Positions 1 to 8,251 of a DNA stretch of 64,000 nucleotides are shown here, piece after piece. The notes below the pieces were generated by a model. It had not been told where the DNA came from. It saw only the letters and a program-made list of their open reading frames with translations, and searched no databases. Position 1 is the first letter of the stretch; each line of letters opens with the position of its first letter. The DNA is from Phenylobacterium deserti (GTDB taxonomy: Bacteria > Pseudomonadota > Alphaproteobacteria > Caulobacterales > Caulobacteraceae), in contig NZ_QFYR01000002.1 in NCBI RefSeq assembly GCF_003254705.1, positions 310,001 to 374,000 on the forward strand, read 5' to 3'. A program made the translations under genes and the position numbers.

Positions 1-1
1 G

Positions 2-2485
2 ATGCCCGGCATCTCCCTGGACTACACCGAGGTGGACGCCACGGCGGTGCGGATCGGCGGCCTCGACCCGAAGTACTCGACCTTCACGGTGGACGGGGCG
101 CGGCTCGCCACCGCCACCTCGAACAACAATGCCGGGCGGCAGAACTCCTTCGAACAGATGTCGATCACCGGCATCGAGTCCATCGAGCTGAACAACACCC
201 TGACCGCCAGCATGGACGCCGACGCGCCCGGCGGCTCGATCAACCTGCGCAGCAAGTACGCCTTCCAGCGTTCCGGCCGGGAGGTGCGCTTCCAAGCGGG
301 CGCGGTGGGCACCTCGGACAGCGGCCTGTCGCGGGCCTATTTCCCCGACGACCGCAAGCATTCGCGGATCTTCCCGTCTGGCCAGATCGGCTACGCCGAC
401 GTGTTCCTCGGAGGGCGGCTCGGGGTGGCGTTCAACGCCAGCTACAACGCCAACTACGTCCAGCAGGACCGGGTGCAGGTCGACTGGTCCTACCTGCCGG
501 GCGGCCGGGTGCTGCCCTACCAGGTCATGTGGCGGCCGGGGCCGAAGTTCACCCACCGGGAGGCGGCCAACCTGAGCGCCGACTACCGGATCACCGACGA
601 GCTGACCCTCTCGCTGCGCAGCACCTACTCGTTCTACGACGTCGAGTACTTCAACCAGTACACTTACCTGATTTTCGGCAGCGCCACGGCCACCCAGGCG
701 ACGGCGGACTCCACGCCCACCCACATCGTGGTGAACCCGAACGGTACGAACACCCGGCTGCACACCCAGTATTCGCATCGTTACGCCGGCACCCCCTCCT
801 ACCTCATCGCGCCCCGGCTGGAGTACAAGGGCGAGACCTTCGAGGCGGCGCTGCGGACCAGCTACTCGAGCTCGGAGTTCAATTTCCGCGACAACAGCAA
901 GGGCTTCTTCCAGCGGACGGACAGCTATCTGACGCGCATCGGCTTCACGCTGGACCGCGCCTCCGAGGACTCCCGGGCCTGGGTGCTGCAGCAGACGGCG
1001 GGCCGCCCCTGGGGAGACCCCACAAGCTTCAACCGGGACGACGATATCGGCAACAACATCCGCACCTCGGAGTCCGACGCCCAGAACAGCATGCTGACCG
1101 GCAATCTGGACCTGAAGAAACGGCTGAACATCGGCGAGGTCCCCGTGACGCTGCTGGCCGGCGTCGGGGCCCGGCGCAACGCCTGGAAGACCAATGAGGG
1201 CTCCTACCGCCAGTTCCAGTATGTCGGGCCGACGGGCGACCTGACCCAGCGGGCGCCGGAGGCGGTGATCCCCTGGACGCGGAACTACGATTTCAGCATC
1301 CACGGCTTCGACGCCGGAAACATGAACGCCCAGAACTGGCGGGCCGACAGCAACTACGCCGTCTACGACATCTACCAGGCGCACCCCGAGTACTTCGTGC
1401 CCGACACGGTGGGCAACCTGAAGCGGCTGCTGGACAACAACAAGCGCATCGAGGAGCGGGTCGAGGCGGCCTATCTGGAAGGCCAGACACGCCTGGGCCG
1501 CGCCGCCTTCGACCTGGGGCTGCGCTATGAGCGGACCCGCACCGAGGCGCGGGTGGCCGACATCCGCCCGGCGCGGGAGGTCACCGCGGCCGGCCTGTCC
1601 ACCAGCACGGTGCAGGGCCTGCTCTACCAGTACCGCAACGGGACCTATTCGGCGCGCAAGGGCGAGTACGCTGACTGGTTCCTGAGCGGCGGGGTGAAGT
1701 ACGACTTCTCGCGGCGGCTGGTGGGCCAGCTGGCGTTCAGCCAGTCCATCCTGCGGCCGGACTACGGCAACCTTGGCGGCGTGGTGTCGGTGGACGACAA
1801 CAACCTGATCGTCAGCGTGCCCAACCCGGAGCTGAAGCCGGAGCACTCGACCAAGTATTACGCCAGCCTGCAGTACTATCTGGAGCCGTCCGGCATCGTG
1901 GCGCTGTCCTACTACGTGCTCGACATGAAGGACATGCAGGTTACCGGCCTGACGGTGGATCCGGCGGAGGTCGGCTACAGCGCCGAGGACTACGCCGGCT
2001 ACACCTTCCGCAGCGCCCAGAACGCCCCGGGGGTCAGCACCAACAAGGGCCTGACCTTCGAGTACGACCAGCAGCTGACCTTCCTGCCGGGCGCGCTGCG
2101 GGGGCTGGGCCTGCGCGGCTCGATCACCCGGGTCGATCCCGATGGCGAGCGGGTGAACCTGCCGAAGACCGCCGCCAACTGGGGTGTCCGCTACAGCTAC
2201 GGGCCGTTCGACATCCAGCTGACCGGCAACCGGCAGTCCAAGTACCGGACCAGCGGTCTGAACAACACGCCGACCACGGCCAACAACGGCATCCTGTACC
2301 ACGCGCCCCGGGAGATGTGGAACATCAGCGCCAGCTACCGGCTGAATGATCGCTTCGACGTGATGCTGGCGGGCCGCAACATCTTCAATGCGCCGGACGT
2401 GATCTACTCGAACGTGTCCACGCGCCTGCAGCAGTACAGCATCTACGGCTCCATGTGGAACGTCGGGGTCAAGGGCGTCTTCTAG
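2..2485 (+). CDS. TonB-dependent receptor, 5' truncated
   Basis: Outer-membrane TonB-gated transporter. The window opens inside the plug domain: the first about 80 residues show the plug pattern (FTVDGARL, then SITGIESIELNNTLTASMDADAPGGSINL), followed by about 740 residues of alternating beta strands of the 22-strand barrel, with the usual late motif NPELKPEHSTKYYASLQYYL and a final aromatic residue (GVKGVF). The signal peptide and TonB box lie upstream of the window, so the first methionine here is not the start. A PhoD-like phosphatase and a secreted protein follow on the same strand 57 bp downstream, which suggests uptake linked to a phosphoester substrate, but the substrate cannot be read from the sequence. 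Confidence 0.93.
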   Translation: MPGISLDYTEVDATAVRIGGLDPKYSTFTVDGARLATATSNNNAGRQNSFEQMSITGIESIELNNTLTASMDADAPGGSINLRSKYAFQRSGREVRFQAGAVGTSDSGLSRAYFPDDRKHSRIFPSGQIGYADVFLGGRLGVAFNASYNANYVQQDRVQVDWSYLPGGRVLPYQVMWRPGPKFTHREAANLSADYRITDELTLSLRSTYSFYDVEYFNQYTYLIFGSATATQATADSTPTHIVVNPNGTNTRLHTQYSHRYAGTPSYLIAPRLEYKGETFEAALRTSYSSSEFNFRDNSKGFFQRTDSYLTRIGFTLDRASEDSRAWVLQQTAGRPWGDPTSFNRDDDIGNNIRTSESDAQNSMLTGNLDLKKRLNIGEVPVTLLAGVGARRNAWKTNEGSYRQFQYVGPTGDLTQRAPEAVIPWTRNYDFSIHGFDAGNMNAQNWRADSNYAVYDIYQAHPEYFVPDTVGNLKRLLDNNKRIEERVEAAYLEGQTRLGRAAFDLGLRYERTRTEARVADIRPAREVTAAGLSTSTVQGLLYQYRNGTYSARKGEYADWFLSGGVKYDFSRRLVGQLAFSQSILRPDYGNLGGVVSVDDNNLIVSVPNPELKPEHSTKYYASLQYYLEPSGIVALSYYVLDMKDMQVTGLTVDPAEVGYSAEDYAGYTFRSAQNAPGVSTNKGLTFEYDQQLTFLPGALRGLGLRGSITRVDPDGERVNLPKTAANWGVRYSYGPFDIQLTGNRQSKYRTSGLNNTPTTANNGILYHAPREMWNISASYRLNDRFDVMLAGRNIFNAPDVIYSNVSTRLQQYSIYGSMWNVGVKGVF

Positions 2486-2542
2486 GCCGTCTTTCGCAAA
2501 CCCAAGCGTTGTCCGGCCGCGCGGCCGGCGAGGGGAGACCTC

Positions 2543-4189
2543 ATGGTTCTGACGATGGATCGTCGCCGCCTGGTTCTGGGCGGCGCGATGGGGCTGGGCG
2601 CCCTGGCGCTGACCGCAGGCCGCAGCCTGGCGGCGGAGGTGCTCGCCGCCTCCGGCTTCACCCACAGCGTGGCGAGCGGCGAGCCGGGCGCCGACAGCAT
2701 GCTGCTGTGGACGCGCTATGTGCCCCGCGACGGCGCGGCCACGGCGACCCTGCAGGTGGAGGTCGCGCTCGATGCGGATTTCCGCCGTGTGGTGGGGGGC
2801 GGCGCGGTGCGCACCGGCGCCTTCCGGGACTGGACGGCCAAGATCACGGTGGACGGGCTGCGGCCCGGGACGGTGCACTGGTACCGCTTCATCGCCCCGG
2901 ACGGGGCGACCTCGCCGGTGGGACGGACCAAGACCCTGCCGGCCGGCGAGGCGCGTCGCTTCCGGCTGGCGGTCTTCTCCTGTTCGAACCTGCCGTACGG
3001 CTGGTTCAACGCCTACGGCCATGCGGCCGAGCAGGGCGACCTGGACCTGTGGCTGCACACCGGCGACTACATCTACGAATACGGTCCGGCCTCGATCCGC
3101 GAGGCGGCGTGGACGCCCGGGCGCAGCCTGCAGCCGGAGCACGAAATCCTTGCCGCGGCGGACTACCGGCTGCGCTTCGCCTGCTACCGCGCCGATCCGG
3201 ACCTGCAGCGTCTGCACCAGATGGCGCCCATGGTGGCCCTGTGGGACGACCACGAGTCCACCAACGACAGTTGGGAAGGCGGAGCGCAGAACCACCAGCC
3301 GGCCAAGGAGGGGGACTGGACCGCGCGCAAAGCCGCCGCCATGCAGGTCTACCGTGAGTGGATGCCGGTCTCCGAGGCGCCCTGGGCGTCCTACCGGATC
3401 GGCAGCCTCGCGACCCTCTACCGGACGGAGTCGCGGCTGCTGGCCCGCACGCAGCCGGCCGACATCGGCGCCGCCTTCCGGGCGGCGGATCCGGATCGGG
3501 CGCTCGAGCAGTTCCGGGACGGCGCATGGCGCGACCCGTCCGCCACCATGCTCGGCTCAGACCAGGAGAGCTGGCTGCGGCGCGAGCTGAAGGCCAACGC
3601 CCGCACCTCGGCATGGCAGCTGGTCGGCATGGGGACCATCCTTGGCCGGACGGTGATGCCCGCCGAGGGCCTGACGTGGTTGCGCCCGGACGCCGGCGCC
3701 CGGACGGTCGCCAAGTACGACAATTACATTCGGGCGGCGAAGCTCGGCATGCCGATGTGGATGGACCGTTGGGACGGCTATCCGGCCGCCCGCGCCCGCC
3801 TGCTGCAGTCGGCCCAGGCGGCGGACGCCAATCTCGTGATGATCGCCGGCGACAGCCACAACGCCTGGGCCTATTCGCTGGTGGAGGGCGGCCGCCCCGC
3901 CGGAGTCGAGTTCGCCGGCCAGAGCGTGACCTCGAACGGCGCCGAGGGCGACTTCGGCGCAAACCCTGCTGTGGTCGCCCGCGGCTTTGTCGCCGCCAAT
4001 CCCGAGCTGGGCTGGGCCGACACCAGCCGGCGCGGCTACATGATGCTGGAGGTGACGCCCCAGCGGGTCGTCGGGGAATGGCGGTTCCTGCGCACCATCA
4101 GGTCCCGCGATCTCACCCTTGCGGGAACGCATCGGATGCAGGTGGAGCGCGGCCGCAACGCCTTCGCCGCGGAAGGCGCTCAGGTATGA
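2543..4189 (+). CDS. phoD: PhoD-family alkaline phosphatase/phosphodiesterase, Tat-exported
   Basis: Metal-dependent phosphoesterase of the PhoD family, expected in the periplasm. The 548-residue protein opens with a twin-arginine signal (DRRRLVLGG, then a hydrophobic stretch to about residue 31), followed by the N-terminal Ig-like PhoD domain (HSVASGEPGADSMLLWTRY) and the catalytic domain with LHTGDYIYEYG, ALWDDHESTNDSW and MIAGDSHNAWAY metal-site motifs. Length is normal for the family. AGGGGAG lies 6 nt before the ATG and supports this start; a second Met five codons in is an alternative. The stop overlaps the ATG of the next gene (ATGA), so the two are probably translationally coupled. 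Confidence 0.93.
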   Translation: MVLTMDRRRLVLGGAMGLGALALTAGRSLAAEVLAASGFTHSVASGEPGADSMLLWTRYVPRDGAATATLQVEVALDADFRRVVGGGAVRTGAFRDWTAKITVDGLRPGTVHWYRFIAPDGATSPVGRTKTLPAGEARRFRLAVFSCSNLPYGWFNAYGHAAEQGDLDLWLHTGDYIYEYGPASIREAAWTPGRSLQPEHEILAAADYRLRFACYRADPDLQRLHQMAPMVALWDDHESTNDSWEGGAQNHQPAKEGDWTARKAAAMQVYREWMPVSEAPWASYRIGSLATLYRTESRLLARTQPADIGAAFRAADPDRALEQFRDGAWRDPSATMLGSDQESWLRRELKANARTSAWQLVGMGTILGRTVMPAEGLTWLRPDAGARTVAKYDNYIRAAKLGMPMWMDRWDGYPAARARLLQSAQAADANLVMIAGDSHNAWAYSLVEGGRPAGVEFAGQSVTSNGAEGDFGANPAVVARGFVAANPELGWADTSRRGYMMLEVTPQRVVGEWRFLRTIRSRDLTLAGTHRMQVERGRNAFAAEGAQV

Positions 4190-5346
4190 AGCGCCTGCTG
4201 CCCCTGCTGCTGCTGGCGGCCGTCGCGGCGCCGGCCCAGGCCGAAGGCCCGAGGGTCTCGCCGACACCGCCCCTGAACCAGAACGGCGGGGCCTGGCCGT
4301 CCGGCCACGTGCAGGGTGTCGCCGTCGACCTGAAGGGCGGCTACATCTATTACTCCTTCACCAACCTGCTGGCGAAATACGACTTCCAGGGCCGGCTGGT
4401 CGGCACCCTGGTCGGCTGGACCGGCCACCTCGGCGACCTCGACTTCAATCCGGCGGACGGGAAGGTCTACGGCTCGCTGGAGTACAAGGCGGACAAGGCC
4501 TTCTACATCGCGGTGATCGATGCCGCCCGCCTGGACCGGGTGGGCGTGCAGGCGAGCGCTTCGGACCTCTTCCGGACCGTCTACCTCTCGGAGGTGGCGG
4601 AGGACTACGCCGCGGACGTGAATGGCGACGGCCGCTTCGACGGCGACGACGGCAGGTTCCGCAAGGACGCCGCCGCGTCGCCCGATCACCGCTTCGGGTG
4701 CTCGGGCATCGACGGGGTGGCGTTCGGCCCGGCGTTCGGCCGCACGGACGGCAAGCGCTTTCTGACGGTGGCCTACGGCATCTATGGTTCGGTCGACCGC
4801 GCCGACAACGACCACCAGATCCTGCTGCAGTACGACGTGGCCGGCTGGGGGCGCCTCGCCCGGCCGCTTACCGAGGCCGCGCCTCACCGCAGCGGTCCGG
4901 CGGAGCCCCGGGCGAAGGTGTTCGTGCGCACCGGCAACACCACCTACGGCGTGCAGAACCTGGCCTACGACAGCGCCCAGCAGCGCTGGTTCATGGGGGT
5001 CTACCGCGGGCGGAAGCCCGGCTTTCCGAACTACGGCCTGTTCGCGGTGGAAGCCCGCGCGCGGCCGGTGGAGGGGGATCTCGTGGGTGTAACGTCTGCC
5101 GCGGGCGAGGGGTGGGCCCGCGGCGCCCTGCTGCCGCTGGCGGCAGACGGCTTGCGGGATCCGGCGACGGGCGTTCGCGGCTGGAACCAGAAGGCGGACG
5201 TCGGGATGCAGCCCCTCGGCGACGGCCTCTGGTACCTGGCGGCGAACGGCCGGCGCGGCGATCTGCAGACCGCCGACCTGACGCTCATGCGCTGGACAGG
5301 CGATCCGCATGCGCCCTTCGCGCCCGTTATGTCGATAGATCGCTGA
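4186..5346 (+). CDS. secreted protein of unknown function, possible beta-propeller
   Basis: The 386-residue product has a clear Sec signal peptide (MKRLLPLLLLAAVAAPAQA, cleavage before Glu20). The mature part has several propeller-like segments (GVAVDLKGGYIYYSF, LGDLDFNPADGKVYG, GVAFGPAFGRTDGKRFL) and a calcium-loop or dockerin-like acidic stretch, DVNGDGRFDGDDGRF, near residue 147. The start ATG overlaps the phoD stop by 4 nt, so it is probably co-translated and may work with the phosphatase in the periplasm. I do not recognise the family and assign no function. The coordinates use the signal-peptide start, because the same reading frame is open far upstream inside phoD. Confidence 0.8.
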   Translation: MKRLLPLLLLAAVAAPAQAEGPRVSPTPPLNQNGGAWPSGHVQGVAVDLKGGYIYYSFTNLLAKYDFQGRLVGTLVGWTGHLGDLDFNPADGKVYGSLEYKADKAFYIAVIDAARLDRVGVQASASDLFRTVYLSEVAEDYAADVNGDGRFDGDDGRFRKDAAASPDHRFGCSGIDGVAFGPAFGRTDGKRFLTVAYGIYGSVDRADNDHQILLQYDVAGWGRLARPLTEAAPHRSGPAEPRAKVFVRTGNTTYGVQNLAYDSAQQRWFMGVYRGRKPGFPNYGLFAVEARARPVEGDLVGVTSAAGEGWARGALLPLAADGLRDPATGVRGWNQKADVGMQPLGDGLWYLAANGRRGDLQTADLTLMRWTGDPHAPFAPVMSIDR

Positions 5347-5381
5347 CGTTGGTGGAAGCAGGAGGCGGCGACCCGGCGCGA

Positions 5382-5414
5382 GAGTGTCCGCTATGGGTCG
5401 TAAACCGACGCTCG
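5382..5414 (+). repeat. intergenic small repeat, copy 1
   Basis: A 33-bp unit starting GAGTGTCCGC, with GGGTCG in the middle and GACGCTCG at the end. It aligns without gaps to the reverse complement of 7574-7606 (about 23 of 33 positions identical, with GTCCGC, GGGTCG and GACG conserved). It sits between the 4186 gene and the convergent P450 gene. Confidence 0.45.
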
Positions 5415-5481
5415 CGAGGTCTGCTTCACGCTTGGACCGCTGCACGGTTACGCCCGTAGATCTGATTGCGGGTTCAGTCGG

Positions 5482-6837
5482 TCAGGGCACTTCACCATCG
5501 ATGGTGATCTTCATCGGCAGTCCACCTAAGGGGCGCAGCGAAAGGTCGGTGATCGGCCACGGCGGCTCGCCAGCCAGCTCAAACCGTGCGGATCTAAAGA
5601 GCGTAGCTAGAGCCGCTGTAAGCTCTGTGATCGCGAACGCAGCACCGATGCAGATGCGAGGCCCTGCTCCGAAAGGCATGTAGAGGTGACGGTCAGGCGG
5701 CGATGCGCTTGGAGCAAACCTGGATGGCTTGAAAGCGTCCGGCTCGGTCCACCAGCGGCGATGACGATGGAGCGCGTAGGTGGGGATCACCACCCGATCG
5801 CCGCTCTTGAGGACATGCGGCCCCAAGCGCGCGTCCCCCGTGCAGACACGGGTCATCATGTACGCAGGGGGGTAGAGACGAAGGGCTTCGCAAATCACCT
5901 GCCGCGTGGAGACAAGCTGTTCCACATGCTCAGGCTGGAGCGGCCCTTCGCCGATCACGCTTTTCGCCTCGGCTCTGAGCGCTGCGGCGATGCTCAGGTC
6001 CGAGGACGCGAGGAACACCGCCCAGGCCAAGCTCACGGCCGAGGTGTCGTGTCCGGCTGCAAGATAGCCGGACACGTTGTCTTCGAGGAGGTCGGGGTCG
6101 GTCGTCAGGCTGCGCGTTAAGTTGCTGCCGCCATTCTCTAGCGAAGCGCAAATCAGCCGCCGTACGCCTTGTCGGAACGCAGTCAGGTTTGCTGCGGCCG
6201 GGCTCGGGCGACCATCGTGGTGAGCGTCCGGCGCGAGGAAATAGCTCAGCCGCATCGTGCCTGCCTGCTTCAGCAGCCCTCGAAGGTGGGCCAGAAGCTC
6301 GTTACGCTCGAGCCCTTCCGCCTTCCCTGGGGAGAAGAAGCTGTCGACGAAGGCGTCAAAGGCCCAAAGCAGGGCGCCTTCGTAGACGTCCTGCACCACT
6401 TCCGGTCCCTGCAGTCGCCATCGCTTCAGCAGGCGTTCCGCGGCTCGGCTCGCCACAGGGCCGAATTGTTTCATCTCGGCGGGCCGAAAAGCCGGCGCAG
6501 CTAATCGTCGTTGCCGCGCCCATTCAGCCCCTTCAGAAACCGCGAGCCCACGGCCCCAAATCGGCCGGGTGATCCGACGCCACAGCGCGCCATGCACAAA
6601 GGTCTCGGCTTGGTGGACTAAGACCTCATGGATGGCGACGGGATCCATGACGAAGAGCGGAGCGCCGGGCAGCGGAGGTCGATAGAATGGCTCCTCGAAC
6701 ACGGCCGGCGGCCAGCTTTCGATCGAACGTGTGACGGCGAGCTGAAGGCGTCGCCACGGCGTAAGACGTCTCGGTCCGGGAGCTGAGGGACAGAAAAGCT
6801 CATCGGCAAGCATGCTCTTCAAGCGCCACCTCACCAT
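5482..6837 (-). CDS. cytochrome P450
   Basis: Haem-thiolate monooxygenase of 451 residues. Diagnostic motifs are all present: I-helix oxygen-activation motif AAGHDTSAVSLAW (about residue 256), K-helix ExxR in EALRLYPP, and the haem-binding loop FGAGPRICIG with the axial cysteine. There is no signal or N-terminal anchor, so it is a soluble bacterial P450 and needs separate redox partners, none of which are in the window. The substrate is unknown; its resemblance to fatty-acid-type P450s is only an impression. It is divergent from a TetR regulator and shares its 41-bp promoter gap containing a perfect palindrome. No good ribosome site precedes the first ATG; the Met nine codons in is an alternative start. 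Confidence 0.95.
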   Translation of the reverse strand: MVRWRLKSMLADELFCPSAPGPRRLTPWRRLQLAVTRSIESWPPAVFEEPFYRPPLPGAPLFVMDPVAIHEVLVHQAETFVHGALWRRITRPIWGRGLAVSEGAEWARQRRLAAPAFRPAEMKQFGPVASRAAERLLKRWRLQGPEVVQDVYEGALLWAFDAFVDSFFSPGKAEGLERNELLAHLRGLLKQAGTMRLSYFLAPDAHHDGRPSPAAANLTAFRQGVRRLICASLENGGSNLTRSLTTDPDLLEDNVSGYLAAGHDTSAVSLAWAVFLASSDLSIAAALRAEAKSVIGEGPLQPEHVEQLVSTRQVICEALRLYPPAYMMTRVCTGDARLGPHVLKSGDRVVIPTYALHRHRRWWTEPDAFKPSRFAPSASPPDRHLYMPFGAGPRICIGAAFAITELTAALATLFRSARFELAGEPPWPITDLSLRPLGGLPMKITIDGEVP

Positions 6838-6852
6838 CTCTGATAAGACAAT

Positions 6853-6868
6853 CGTCTAAATTTAGACG
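6853..6868. promoter_or_regulatory. perfect 16-bp palindrome, probable TetR operator
   Basis: CGTCTAAATTTAGACG is exactly self-complementary and lies in the 41-bp gap between the divergent P450 and TetR genes, where it would overlap both promoters. This is the usual layout of a TetR repressor controlling itself and its neighbour; binding is inferred. Confidence 0.75.
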
Positions 6869-6878
6869 GGAGTCCAGA

Positions 6879-7472
6879 ATGTCAGGAATCCACAGGGGCC
6901 GGATCCGCACCATCGAGGCGGTTCTCGATGCAGCGAAGGCGCTATTCGAGGAGCGACCCTATGAGCTCATAGCGATGGAGGAGATCGCCGCCCGGGCAGG
7001 GGTGGCGAGGGCGACGCTGTACTACAACTTCAGCTCCAAGCAGGAGATAGCGGTGGCCGTTAGCGAACGCGAAAGGCGCCGCGCTTTGGAGGGGCTCCGC
7101 CAGCTGATCGACGCCGAACCTCCCGCGGAAGATGTGCTCCAAGCGGTCTTCTGGAGGGCGGGGCAAGCGAACACGGCCATGAGCGAAGTAAGCCGGATCG
7201 CCACCCTTGCTGCGCTAAGTTCCGGCGCAGGGCGCCGACCTTCACCAGATGACCCTTGGTCCACCCTGCGCGCGCTGGAGGACTTGGTGCGCCTAGGCCA
7301 GCGTCAGGAAGTCTTCAGGTCAGATCTGCCGGCAGAGCGGCTTGCTCTGATGATCGCCGGCCTTCTTCTCCAAGTCTCTTTGGCCGCGACGCCAACCGAC
7401 GTCAGCACACCCGCTTGGGCTGAGGAACTGGCGGGGCTGGCTCTGGACGCGCTCAAGGCCCGAAGCGCCTGA
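6879..7472 (+). CDS. TetR/AcrR-family transcriptional regulator
   Basis: A 197-residue one-component repressor. The N-terminal TetR helix-turn-helix spans about residues 10-56 (TIEAVLDAAKALFEERPYELIAMEEIAARAGVARATLYYNF in outline, with the recognition helix ending ATLYYNFSSKQE). The rest is the variable all-helical ligand domain. GGGAG lies 6 nt before the ATG. The gene diverges from the P450 gene and its probable operator is the palindrome at 6853-6868, so the likely model is derepression of the P450 by a small hydrophobic ligand that may be the enzyme's substrate. Confidence 0.93.
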   Translation: MSGIHRGRIRTIEAVLDAAKALFEERPYELIAMEEIAARAGVARATLYYNFSSKQEIAVAVSERERRRALEGLRQLIDAEPPAEDVLQAVFWRAGQANTAMSEVSRIATLAALSSGAGRRPSPDDPWSTLRALEDLVRLGQRQEVFRSDLPAERLALMIAGLLLQVSLAATPTDVSTPAWAEELAGLALDALKARSA

Positions 7473-8066
7473 GGTGGCGCGAAAGCCCAGAGCTACGGTC
7501 AGCTTCTGACCCGCAGAGGCCTTTGCACGCGCTCTCGGGTAAGGCTGAAGGAAGTCCGCTTTGCCGCCGGGAGCCAACGTCCGCTCCCGACCCGTTGCGG
7601 ACTCTCAACTTCCTGTGCCGCAATTGCGCTGGTCTTGGGTGCTTCCGAGATGGATGGTGACCCACTACGTCCTCATTGCTGCCCTCCTTGCTCTCTGCGG
7701 CGTCTCGTTTGGCGAGAGCGAACAGCTGGGGCTGCGGCTAGCGGTGCTGCACTTGTCGGAGCCGCAACCGTCGCGGCGTTCCAGGTCTGTAGCCCAGAGT
7801 CCCGAGACGAGCATGGCTTGGCGTTCGAGGTGCTGCCTGTTCGCGTCAGGGTTTAGGTTGAGCTGACCACCCCCGAGTATCCACTGTACGTCAGCGCGGG
7901 CCGGATGGTTTGGAGGAGGGACGGCCGGGGCGCATGCGCGTGTGCTAACGACGATCGATGCGGCCCTGAAGAAAGATCCCGATCTCGGCCGCCCCAGATG
8001 GATGGGTAAGCAGGAGCTGGATTCCGGCATCCGGGACATGCCGCGCCGGTGGAGGCCTAAGTTCCC
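7473..8066. other. gene-free stretch
   Basis: About 590 bp between the TetR gene and the iron operon. ORFs of about 100-125 codons exist on both strands, but none has a domain, a good ribosome site or Caulobacterales-like codon use. It contains one copy of a small intergenic repeat. I see no RNA gene. Confidence 0.5.
7574..7606 (-). repeat. intergenic small repeat, copy 2
   Basis: Reverse complement reads GAGAGTCCGCAACGGGTCG and continues to GGACGTTGG. It is gap-free alignable to 5382-5414. The two copies flank the P450/TetR pair in opposite orientation. Confidence 0.45.
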
Positions 8067-8249
8067 TTAGGCTCGCCGTCGCCAAGCCCAGGCAACGGCG
8101 GCCACGGGGGCGGCGAGTGCTAACCACGAGACAGCATTCCATGCCCCATCACCCACCAGGGCGGAGACAAGGCCGACCAAACTGGCCACCGCGATAGCCA
8201 GCGGTAGGGCGAAGGTTCGCGTTAGCTTTGACGATTTCGGCGCAGCCAT
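8067..8249 (-). CDS. small two-helix membrane protein
   Basis: A 60-residue protein (MAAPKSSKLTRTF start) with two predicted transmembrane helices (about residues 13-33 and 38-55) and an Arg-rich C terminus. The start is placed at the Met two bases downstream of the PepSY gene stop; the longer upstream reading is Arg/Pro-rich shadow sequence. As the last gene of a TonB receptor/PepSY operon it is probably an accessory of iron-chelate uptake, but no family is recognised. Confidence 0.6.
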   Translation of the reverse strand: MAAPKSSKLTRTFALPLAIAVASLVGLVSALVGDGAWNAVSWLALAAPVAAVAWAWRRRA

Positions 8250-8251
8250 GC

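Noticed and set aside
7561-7866. 101-codon ORF and a 124-codon antisense ORF at 7665-8039 in the gap before the iron operon
   Set aside because: No domain, no ribosome site, unusual composition; they overlap each other on opposite strands.
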